A stretch of DNA of 51,575 bases, from positions 1-51,575 of the forward strand of contig JAEEQE010000019.1 of assembly GCA_016285145.1 (NCBI GenBank), given 5' to 3'. The stretch's first letter is position 1, and each line of letters opens with the position of its first letter. The position numbers and the translations under genes are program-made. Below the pieces are notes generated by a model, which made no database searches, was not told where the DNA came from, and was given only the letters and a program-made list of their open reading frames with translations. The stretch is from Bacteroidales bacterium. GTDB taxonomy: Bacteria; Bacteroidota; Bacteroidia; Bacteroidales; WCHB1-69. Below are positions 1-6,707 of the stretch, one piece after another.

Positions 1-1
1 G

Positions 2-1228
2 CCGGAAGGGGCCACCCTGTATGCCTCGCCCTATCTTGTGATAACTCCGCAGGGTTACACCAAGCACTATTATGCGGAGCAGGAACGGATAACCTCGCAG
101 ATAGGGAACGGCGGCTTTTCGGGCATAGGTACTCCTTTAGTGAGCGATTCCCTCGTGCAGGTGAAGCTGCAGGCGGTGACGGGCAATGTGGAATATCCCG
201 CAACTTTAACCGTTCCCGACAGCGGCACTTTTGCCTATTTGGACACGCTTACCAACCGGCAGGACGCCACCTCTACGCTCTATTTCTATCACCCTGACCA
301 CCTCGGCAGCAGCAGTTGGATTACCAACGTCAATGGCGCTGCCATCCAGCATCTGCACTATCTGCCTTGGGGTGAGGACTTTGTGAACCAGAAGACGGGG
401 TCGTTCAGCTCAATGTACACGTTTAGTGCCAAGGAGAAGGATACGGAGACGGGATACTCGTACTTCGGGGCTCGTTACTATTCTTCGGATTTGAGCATTT
501 GGTTGAGTGTGGACCCGATGGCTTCGAAATATCCGTCATTATCGCCTTATACGTATTGCGCGAATAATCCGGTGAGGTGCGTGGATCCGAATGGGGACAC
601 GATTATCATTGTTGGGATTGATGGGATAAATACAATATATATGCCGGGAATGGAAAAAACGGGGGATTATTTTACTCAATCAACAATTGATGCTTTGAAT
701 GAACTCTACAACGGGAAATCACCTCTTGCGAAAGAAATGGTAGAAAATCTATCTTCATCGAGTTATAATTATAGTATTGAATATTTTGACGTGAAGAGTG
801 ACTTTTTTGAATCTGATTATTATAGTGCTGCTGTAAATGTGCACGATGAATTTCAGGAAATGAGGAAAGCTAAGCTTGAAAATGGAGAAATAACAAATGG
901 ATGTGGGGGGATTATACACTGGAAATATTCCAGTTGTCAAGTAAAAGTGGTTAATGGCGTAGATAATATTCCCTTTTTGGGACTCGCTCATGAATTAGCC
1001 CATGCTTACGATGCTATGAATGGCTTGTTTGACAGGACTGTCGTGAATGACCTTGCCATGTGCGAATGGCATGCATGCTATGTGGTCAATATCATAAGAG
1101 CCAGTTACGGTTTTCCTCTACAAACGCATTATGGAGGGAATTTTTCTGCATGGCCAAATGAATATGGAAATATTAAATACTACTATAATAATGATGGGCA
1201 CTCGTTGGATGACAGTCCGTATAAATAA
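2..1228 (+). CDS. RHS repeat-associated core protein, 3' part, with metallopeptidase-like toxin tip
   Basis: The reading frame is open to the window edge, so the N-terminal bulk of this RHS/YD-repeat protein is missing. About 185 residues form the RHS-associated core, with YFYHPDHLGSSSW, LPWGEDF, FGARYYSSDLSIWLSVDP and the closing DPNGD. After the core, near base 597, the sequence turns AT-rich and encodes a variable tip of about 210 residues. Counting from the GTG at base 38, the tip has HELAH at residues 318-322 and a downstream Glu343 in CEWH, which fits a zinc metallopeptidase with two His and a third Glu ligand, resembling the NleD-like M91 effector family. Established knowledge: RHS proteins encapsulate a C-terminal toxin and release it after self-cleavage. 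I infer a protease toxin; the target is unknown. The next gene starts 9 bases downstream and is the candidate immunity gene. Confidence 0.85.
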   Translation, partial: PEGATLYASPYLVITPQGYTKHYYAEQERITSQIGNGGFSGIGTPLVSDSLVQVKLQAVTGNVEYPATLTVPDSGTFAYLDTLTNRQDATSTLYFYHPDHLGSSSWITNVNGAAIQHLHYLPWGEDFVNQKTGSFSSMYTFSAKEKDTETGYSYFGARYYSSDLSIWLSVDPMASKYPSLSPYTYCANNPVRCVDPNGDTIIIVGIDGINTIYMPGMEKTGDYFTQSTIDALNELYNGKSPLAKEMVENLSSSSYNYSIEYFDVKSDFFESDYYSAAVNVHDEFQEMRKAKLENGEITNGCGGIIHWKYSSCQVKVVNGVDNIPFLGLAHELAHAYDAMNGLFDRTVVNDLAMCEWHACYVVNIIRASYGFPLQTHYGGNFSAWPNEYGNIKYYYNNDGHSLDDSPYK

Positions 1229-1237
1229 CCTTTATTT

Positions 1238-1876
1238 ATGAATAGAATAACATATAAATGCTTGGCCTTGTTGTTTTCTTTTTCCACTCTTATTGCTTGT
1301 AAATCCAATATGAGTGTTTGTCAATATGTATATAGAAATACAGGGATGGATACGACTATCTCAATGAAAGTCTTTCCTTGCGGTCGATTCGATGATTCTT
1401 GTTTTGAAGTAAGACTCTCTTTCTTTCGGGAATTTATACCACGCAGTAATACTTCTTCTTTTTGGAGTGATGGAGACCATGTTTATTATTTCCCCTATGA
1501 GGATGGTTATTTCCCCGCCACAATATACATAAACGATTGTTATCTCACTTATAGCAACAATGTCGGCAAAATGGTAAAAGTATTGGATAGTGCCTCCTAC
1601 TCGGAAAGGTTCGCTTATCATTATTTATTCTATTTACATTCAGCGAAATTTGATAGTTCCGCATGTATTATAGAGCCTGCCTTCATGGTGTGCGAAGGTT
1701 CTAACTTTGATCTTAAAATGGATAGAGGAGGTGGGGTTGTTGATTCAGCTCTGAGATACTGGAAGGATATTCGTAATGGTTGGATTTCTTACGGCTATTA
1801 CGGAGTACGACAAGATGATGTTCAATTATTTGATTCGATGCTAAATTCACTGTCCATCACTCCCATGCACAAATAA
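1238..1876 (+). CDS. Predicted lipoprotein of unknown family, candidate immunity protein for the upstream RHS tip
   Basis: The 212-residue product starts with a short basic stretch, a hydrophobic segment and a lipobox LIAC, so it is probably a lipoprotein with Cys21 as the lipidated residue. I recognise no family. It is AT-rich like the toxin tip before it and unlike the GC-richer RHS core, which suggests that tip and this gene were acquired as one unit. It follows the RHS stop by 9 bases and precedes the orphan RHS cassette by 27 bases. The position directly after a polymorphic toxin tip is where immunity genes normally lie. An envelope lipoprotein would fit a toxin that acts in or is imported through the periplasm, but this is inference from context only. 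Confidence 0.6.
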   Translation: MNRITYKCLALLFSFSTLIACKSNMSVCQYVYRNTGMDTTISMKVFPCGRFDDSCFEVRLSFFREFIPRSNTSSFWSDGDHVYYFPYEDGYFPATIYINDCYLTYSNNVGKMVKVLDSASYSERFAYHYLFYLHSAKFDSSACIIEPAFMVCEGSNFDLKMDRGGGVVDSALRYWKDIRNGWISYGYYGVRQDDVQLFDSMLNSLSITPMHK

Positions 1877-1903
1877 AAAACTATCATTGGCAATGCTTGT
1901 GAC

Positions 1904-3163
1904 ATGTTATTGACAGAGAATATCACGATAATAAATGTAAAAATGAATACCGTACAGTCCCTCTTTCCGAGCAAAATTCCGCATGGTCTGCAGGAGACAG
2001 ACCCGCAGGGCTACACCAAGCACTACTACGCCGAAACGGAAAGGATAACTTCACAGTTGGGAAGGGGACAGTTTGCGGATGTCGGCACTCCCGTGGTGAG
2101 CGACTCCCTCGTGCAGGTGAAAATGCAGGCGGTGACAAACGGGGTGGACCATCCCGCAACTCTGACCGTTCCGGCAAACTCCCGCTTCTCTTATTTGGAC
2201 ACGCTCACCAACCAGCAGAACGACACCTCCACGCTCTATTTCTACCACCCCGACCACTTGGGCAGCAGCAGCTGGATCACTACTACCAACGGGACGGTGA
2301 AGCAGCATTTGCATTATCTGCCTTGGGGTGAGGATTTTGTAAACCAACGCACCACCAGTTGGAATGCCCCTTACACCTTCTCCGCAAAAGAACGCGACGC
2401 GGAAACCGGTTTAAGCTACTTTGGAGCAAGGTATTACTCCTCCGATTTGAGCATCTGGCTCAGTGTGGATCCGATGAGTGGGAAATATCCCTATCAATCG
2501 AACTATGTTTATTGCAGTAATAACCCTTTAAAAGTGATAGACCCTAATGGGGAGGATGAATGGGAAGTGAACAAATCAGGACATATTAGACATGTTGATG
2601 GATCAGAAGGGATGCCAGACAAACTTTTTGCAGTTAGAGGATTTGGGGCAAACAAATTTAGGAAAAGAACTGATATTGACGGTCTTAATGTAGATGGCGA
2701 AATAATGAAAGGGTTAACTGCTTCTGAAAAGAGTGGAAAGATTTGTTTTTATCAAAGTGACTGCAGTTATGATATGGAAGAAATTTTCAATTATTTAGCA
2801 GATAACACTAATGTAGAGTGGGCACTTGCCACTGTTGATAATTATACGGGTACAGGTTTAACTCCAGAACGCGGAGATTACCTAATAACGGATCATTCCC
2901 GATTAAACTGTAATTCTGCAGCCCTACTTTCTGCGTGCTATTCTTATAATGGTGGATTAATCCGTTTCAAACATAGTCACCCTGCCTATTATTCATTATC
3001 AGAACTGATAGACCCCTCTCAAATACGAACACCGTCTGGGGATCCTAACGGCACAGACTATAATGATGGGGATTATGGACATAAGAGATTATGCACCAAA
3101 CCAGAAGCATCGCCCAACTGCATTTTTATTTTAAGACATAGAGGTTATGAGAGAAAATACTAG
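1904..3163 (+). CDS. Orphan RHS core fragment with JAB-like protease toxin tip
   Basis: The product of 419 residues has a short unrelated N-terminus, then from DPQGYTKHYY (base ~2000) a core segment of about 185 residues, roughly three quarters identical by eye to the core of the first gene, ending at DPNGE. The following tip of about 200 residues is AT-rich and unrelated to the first tip. It contains HSHP at residues 357-360, then PSGDPN (Ser378, Asp380) and a run of Asp/His ending DGDYGH (to residue 393), matching the metal-binding HxHP...S...D pattern of JAB/MPN peptidases, in particular the JAB-like toxin type of bacterial polymorphic toxins. It has no signal peptide and no N-terminal RHS shell, so it is an orphan tip cassette. 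Starts at 1904 or the in-frame ATG at 1943 are both possible. Whether it is expressed alone or only used as a recombination donor is unknown. Confidence 0.75.
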   Translation: MLLTENITIINVKMNTVQSLFPSKIPHGLQETDPQGYTKHYYAETERITSQLGRGQFADVGTPVVSDSLVQVKMQAVTNGVDHPATLTVPANSRFSYLDTLTNQQNDTSTLYFYHPDHLGSSSWITTTNGTVKQHLHYLPWGEDFVNQRTTSWNAPYTFSAKERDAETGLSYFGARYYSSDLSIWLSVDPMSGKYPYQSNYVYCSNNPLKVIDPNGEDEWEVNKSGHIRHVDGSEGMPDKLFAVRGFGANKFRKRTDIDGLNVDGEIMKGLTASEKSGKICFYQSDCSYDMEEIFNYLADNTNVEWALATVDNYTGTGLTPERGDYLITDHSRLNCNSAALLSACYSYNGGLIRFKHSHPAYYSLSELIDPSQIRTPSGDPNGTDYNDGDYGHKRLCTKPEASPNCIFILRHRGYERKY

Positions 3164-4139
3164 TAATGTATTTAAAAGGGGAATGCATTATCTTTTGCTT
3201 GCCATCTTAGGGGTAGGAATGTTTTGCAATCATATTTTCGCACAAAATGATTGTTCATATAAACAGCTTCATTTGGTTATTAATCCAACTAAATTGATAG
3301 AAGAAATTTTGGACAATGTGTGCAATTCTTTTAGCAATTGTCTGTGTGTAAGGGAAAGTATTCCTTTTTATTGCACTATGATAGTTAATGATACCACAAT
3401 GACAATACGCCTTGAGCAAGGGACAAATATAGATCCTCCTTTCCCTTATGTGTTTGTTTACAAGGGAATACCCTTCTTTGTTCATCAATCAGGTGACATT
3501 TCTAACTTGTTTCATAAAACTCAAAATTTTCTCTGTTCGGACACCTTGTTTGGCGGCGTTAATTTTAATAAGGATGTTGTTCATGGTTATTCATATTTTA
3601 AGGAAAATGATTATTTCGAAGCCCGATTTCTCTTGAATAAAGGACAACTCAACATGTATTGTGAGCATCCGTGTATTTTAGATTCTGCAAATATTCCAAA
3701 CTTAAAACCGCAAAATATTCATTATACTAAAAGATCGCTGAAAAAAATACAGATTTATAGTCCTTATGTTGATACCATGTCCTATGCAACGGTTTTCCTT
3801 TACATAAAATTCAATAATATTAAAGAAATGAAGGTGTTAAATATCAATAATATTTCCTATATGTGGGTGTTCAAATCCACAGACGGCGGTTATCCGAATA
3901 AGGAGTTCTTTTATTATGATGGATGTGAAATCTCAGATTCCATACAATATTTGTATTATAAGTCTCAAATTGAAAACAATATCAATAAAATACATTTTTA
4001 TGTTCCCAAAAAATACACTATGTTAAAAAAAATCAAGCAAAAGTATGGTTTCGGAGACTATACGATAGCAAAATACAAAGTAAGTGATAACGAACCAGTT
4101 ATTCTGAAGCTCAAGATCCTTCCTTTCAAACACGAATAG
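3147..4139 (+). CDS. Exported protein of unknown family, candidate immunity protein for the JAB tip
   Basis: The 330-residue product overlaps the preceding toxin gene by 17 bases, so it is probably translationally coupled to it. A signal peptide follows a hydrophilic N-terminus (LLLAILGVGMFCNHIFAQ); the in-frame ATG at 3183 would give a more usual signal sequence and follows an AAAAGGGG run. No lipobox is seen. The mature N-terminal part carries a cluster of cysteines between residues about 36 and 75. Base composition is as AT-rich as the toxin tip, which supports co-inheritance. I do not recognise the family. Its place immediately behind a toxin tip suggests immunity, but 330 residues is long for an immunity protein and a structural or accessory envelope role is possible. 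Confidence 0.55.
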   Translation: MRENTSNVFKRGMHYLLLAILGVGMFCNHIFAQNDCSYKQLHLVINPTKLIEEILDNVCNSFSNCLCVRESIPFYCTMIVNDTTMTIRLEQGTNIDPPFPYVFVYKGIPFFVHQSGDISNLFHKTQNFLCSDTLFGGVNFNKDVVHGYSYFKENDYFEARFLLNKGQLNMYCEHPCILDSANIPNLKPQNIHYTKRSLKKIQIYSPYVDTMSYATVFLYIKFNNIKEMKVLNINNISYMWVFKSTDGGYPNKEFFYYDGCEISDSIQYLYYKSQIENNINKIHFYVPKKYTMLKKIKQKYGFGDYTIAKYKVSDNEPVILKLKILPFKHE

Positions 4140-4228
4140 AATATCAAACAGCACGACTGTGGTTTTCTTTTACCGTCCCAAACCGTGACGGACGTTTAGG
4201 CCATCTATTTGCCACAAACTACAGGTTT

Positions 4229-4361
4229 ATGTCAAAGCCCCCCCCCGCAAGGTAATCCTCTACATCAACGGCAAGGAGGTGGAGGCCTCCGTCAAGCAGA
4301 TACGTTCCGAGATGAACAAGCTCGTGAACGAGCAGAACCGTATGGCCATCGAATTATACAC
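4229..4361 (+). pseudogene. Remnant of a phage tail tape-measure protein start
   Basis: From base 4249 the sequence reads K-V-I-L-Y-INGKEVEASVKQIRSEMNK and continues LVNEQNRMAIEL, a pattern typical of the first 40 residues of tail tape-measure proteins of Bacteroidetes phages (LxINGKE...IRxEMNxL). An ATG at 4229 (M-S-K-P) lies just upstream, but a run of nine C (4238-4246) puts it out of frame by one; ten C would restore a start. Similarity stops near 4361, where a GC-rich repeat begins. No other phage gene is present, so this is a fragment. The assignment rests on motif memory. Confidence 0.5.
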
Positions 4362-4490
4362 CCCTTTTCATCGTGCCGTCGTTTCGCGGCGGCCCCTTCC
4401 CGTTCTCTGTGGCACGCGCCTGCCGCGCCGCGATATTGTGTGCGGGGGCACGTTTCTACAGATATGAAACGCCTACGGCGTTTTGGGGGA
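4362..4490. repeat. GC-rich intergenic repeat with a CCTACGG hairpin
   Basis: The stretch has inverted GC-rich segments (TCGCGGCG near 4386 and CGCCGCGA near 4428, CGTGCC and GGCACG outside them) and ends in CTACAGATA followed by the hairpin AAACGCC-TAC-GGCGTTT at 4467-4483. The same order, CTACAGATA then a CCTACGG hairpin, occurs in the two long repeats at 40622 and 41905, so I treat this as a diverged relative. It abuts the phage remnant. Open frames across it look non-coding. Confidence 0.45.
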
Positions 4491-4491
4491 T

Positions 4492-4589
4492 AAAGAACGA
4501 AAAACAAAGAACATAGAACGGAGACCTAAGAACCGAGAACACAGAACCGGGAACCGAAACCGCAAATCCCAATTCCCAAACGACAATTG
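4492..4589. repeat. Degenerate heptamer tandem array (14 units)
   Basis: Read in steps of seven, the sequence gives 14 successive units close to NNAGAAC (AAAGAAC, ATAGAAC, TAAGAAC, CGAGAAC and so on), drifting to CNAANTC at the right end. The period is strict and no unit is lost. It lies between the repeat above and the tRNA terminator. Three further loci in this window have the same 7-nt period with other consensus sequences. Confidence 0.8.
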
Positions 4590-4619
4590 GTGGAAATTTC
4601 ACCTTCCCCAGCGCCACAA

Positions 4620-4654
4620 TAAAAAAGCACCTGCAAAATCATATTGCAAGTGCT
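4620..4654 (-). terminator. Intrinsic terminator of the CAU tRNA
   Basis: An 11-bp stem (4626-4636 with 4644-4654, one G:T pair) with a 7-base loop is followed on the minus strand by a run of six T. It lies 13 bases past the tRNA 3' end, so it ends the tRNA transcript. Confidence 0.85.
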
Positions 4655-4667
4655 TGCCTGTCTTATG

Positions 4668-4741
4668 TGGTCCCTCTTGGGCTCGAACCAAGGACCTACT
4701 GATTATGAGTCAGTTGCTCTAACCAACTGCGCTAAGGGACC
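4668..4741 (-). tRNA. tRNA with CAU anticodon (elongator Met or lysidine Ile2)
   Basis: On the minus strand the sequence folds into a full cloverleaf: acceptor GGTCCCT/AGGGACC, D-arm GCGC/GAGC, anticodon stem ACTGA/TCAGT with loop CTCATAA, T-arm CTTGG/CCAAG around TTCGAGC, discriminator A. The anticodon is CAU. CCA is not encoded. A CAU tRNA other than the initiator is either elongator Met or Ile2, whose C34 is changed to lysidine by TilS. The acceptor pairs C4:G69 and C5:G68, which in E. coli mark Ile2 and not Met, are present here, so Ile2 is the slightly favoured reading. A promoter and terminator of its own flank it. Confidence 0.95.
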
Positions 4742-4769
4742 CGACTATCGTGTAGTCTTGAATGAGGCG

Positions 4770-4778
4770 GCAAAAATA
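4770..4778 (-). promoter_or_regulatory. Bacteroidetes -7 element of the tRNA
   Basis: The minus strand reads TATTTTTGC, a perfect TAnnTTTGC match, about 29 bases upstream of the tRNA 5' end. This places the transcript start about 20 bases before the mature tRNA. Confidence 0.7.
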
Positions 4779-4811
4779 CATTTTTTTTGCAAATGCCGCA
4801 TCAAGTCCCCT

Positions 4812-6695
4812 CTATTTCTTTTTCTTGACGGGCTTCAACGGCTCGTTGCCGAAAGAGTAGGTCACACCCACCAGCGCATTGACACCGAAATTGTTGAAAT
4901 TCAAATACTCGGACGCATACTGGCACCCGATGTTGTTAACCTGTGCGAAGGCGGCAAAATGCTTGGTAATGATGTATTCGAATCCCACACCGAAATTGAG
5001 TATCGGCTTGAAGACCTTCTTGCCATCAGCATCGCGCATGTCATAATCCTTACGGATGTCATTGACCGTGCGATAGCCGGTGATGACGGTGTTGCCCGCC
5101 GCATCCACGCCCGTAACCGGCATCAAAGCCCAACGGTCGAAGCCGACTTTTGCATTAACATCGAAGATGAACTTCTGTTTCAGCACATACTTGCCCTCGA
5201 AGCCAATCTCCCACGTGGGCTTGTACCAGGCATGCTCCGGATGTACGGACTTGGGATGGAAATAGTAGCCCCAGTAGTTGGCGTTCAGATTCAAATAGAG
5301 ATGATCGATGGCCTCCCAACTCAAGTTGGCGCACACGTTCAGATGCCCGACCTTCTCGGCATACACAATGTCGAACTGGTTCTTCAGCATACTGTTGGTA
5401 TCCAGCACATAGAAGGGCATATCCTTGCTGTAAGAGTAACGTGCGGAAAGGTGATAGTTGAATTTCTTGAAGAGATTACCCTTCACACCTCCGTAGATGC
5501 TGACCTGCGTCCGGTTGAAGCGGAGGCTGTCGAGCTGCGGTTTCACGTAGGGATTCTCATAGAGGATGTTCTTCAACGAGTTGTATTCGGAACGGCCGTC
5601 CACGCCTGCATAGATGCTGAGCAATCCGCGCACCAAGCCCAACTGCAACTCAGCAATAGGATAGACAGGGCATCTCAACTGCTCATTAGCCATCAGCACC
5701 GGAACACCCACACCCAACAAGATGTGGTATTCCTTGATCGTGAAGTTCATGTGCGGACGGAACTCGACTTTGAAGCTGTTGTCAACATTGGGACTTGCCA
5801 CATTATGCTGGGTACCCGCATTATAAATGGAGTCATTCCAATGGTTGTTATAATACTCCACATTGAAATCCAACTGATAATGCTGGTAACCGGAAATCTT
5901 CAGAAAACGTTCATCATACGCAATGAAGGATTTCAGACCCACCGTGTGCTCCATATCTTTCCAATAGGTATGGATAAAATCGTAATTCAAGCGCACATCC
6001 TCTTTCACACGCTTGTCTTCGGTCGTATAATTGGAACGGATGCCCAATTCGGCTTTCAGATGGTGGAAATTATTGTGAATACTGTCACGATAATCTTTCT
6101 CATAATAAACAGGATCAATGCCCCAACCCTTGTTATAACCATAAAGGTTTGCCATTTCATGGTTGTAGCCCAAAGAGGTGTAAAGGGTATAATTTTTGAA
6201 AAACCGGTTCATGAAAAGATGCACGCGGGTGTCGCTGGTGGGCGCGTAGGCGTACTGTTTCTGGATTTTGCCTATCGGCTCGGCCCACGAGGAGAAATGA
6301 TGGAAATTCAAGCCGTAGGAATATTTGCGGTTGCGGCAATTGTGAATCGACAGTTCTGCTAACGGCGTGATCGGGTAGCCGAAACCCAACTTGATGTAAT
6401 TCCGGTAATAAAGCTCGCTGATTTCGGGATTCAGCTTGGTCACCTTCATTTCGGCGGCGTTAAAGGAGACCTCCGGCTTCTGCGGACTGATCGTATAGGT
6501 GTATTTCACCTCCTCCTGCACGGTGTCCACGATAATGGCGGAACGGTTGATTTTGTTGGAGTTGATCAATTTGGGAACATACTGTATCAGCAGATGCGCG
6601 GAATCCACTACTTGGGCGCTCATTCCGAAAGCACAGCAACATAATGCGGCCACCACGGCCATTCGTCTTACATTATTATTGTATTTCATAATCAT
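4812..6695 (-). CDS. Outer-membrane beta-barrel protein paired with a TPR protein
   Basis: The 627-residue product has a signal peptide ending FGMSAQ and then, after about 100 residues, a long series of alternating amphipathic strands rich in Tyr, Phe and Asn (for example YSYGLNFHHFSSW, LYLNLNANYWGYYF) ending with a strand VNALVGVTYSF and a basic tail PVKKKK. The tail extends past the last strand. This is the pattern of a TonB-receptor-like or porin-like outer-membrane barrel. No plug domain or TonB box is seen. It starts 12 bases after the stop of the large TPR gene, so the two are co-transcribed, and probably work together at the outer membrane. I cannot name a substrate. The ATG two codons downstream of the chosen one is equally possible. 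Confidence 0.75.
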   Translation of the reverse strand: MIMKYNNNVRRMAVVAALCCCAFGMSAQVVDSAHLLIQYVPKLINSNKINRSAIIVDTVQEEVKYTYTISPQKPEVSFNAAEMKVTKLNPEISELYYRNYIKLGFGYPITPLAELSIHNCRNRKYSYGLNFHHFSSWAEPIGKIQKQYAYAPTSDTRVHLFMNRFFKNYTLYTSLGYNHEMANLYGYNKGWGIDPVYYEKDYRDSIHNNFHHLKAELGIRSNYTTEDKRVKEDVRLNYDFIHTYWKDMEHTVGLKSFIAYDERFLKISGYQHYQLDFNVEYYNNHWNDSIYNAGTQHNVASPNVDNSFKVEFRPHMNFTIKEYHILLGVGVPVLMANEQLRCPVYPIAELQLGLVRGLLSIYAGVDGRSEYNSLKNILYENPYVKPQLDSLRFNRTQVSIYGGVKGNLFKKFNYHLSARYSYSKDMPFYVLDTNSMLKNQFDIVYAEKVGHLNVCANLSWEAIDHLYLNLNANYWGYYFHPKSVHPEHAWYKPTWEIGFEGKYVLKQKFIFDVNAKVGFDRWALMPVTGVDAAGNTVITGYRTVNDIRKDYDMRDADGKKVFKPILNFGVGFEYIITKHFAAFAQVNNIGCQYASEYLNFNNFGVNALVGVTYSFGNEPLKPVKKKK

Positions 6696-6707
6696 CCGAC
6701 TTTAAAA

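Noticed and set aside
4173-4191. CCGTC/GACGG hairpin behind the second RHS unit
   Set aside because: Five pairs only and no T run; too weak to call a terminator.
4644-6362. 572-codon plus-strand open frame opposite the barrel gene
   Set aside because: It runs antisense to the 627-residue barrel with signal peptide, covers the tRNA and reads as His/Ile/Val-rich non-protein, the usual shadow of a GC-rich minus gene.
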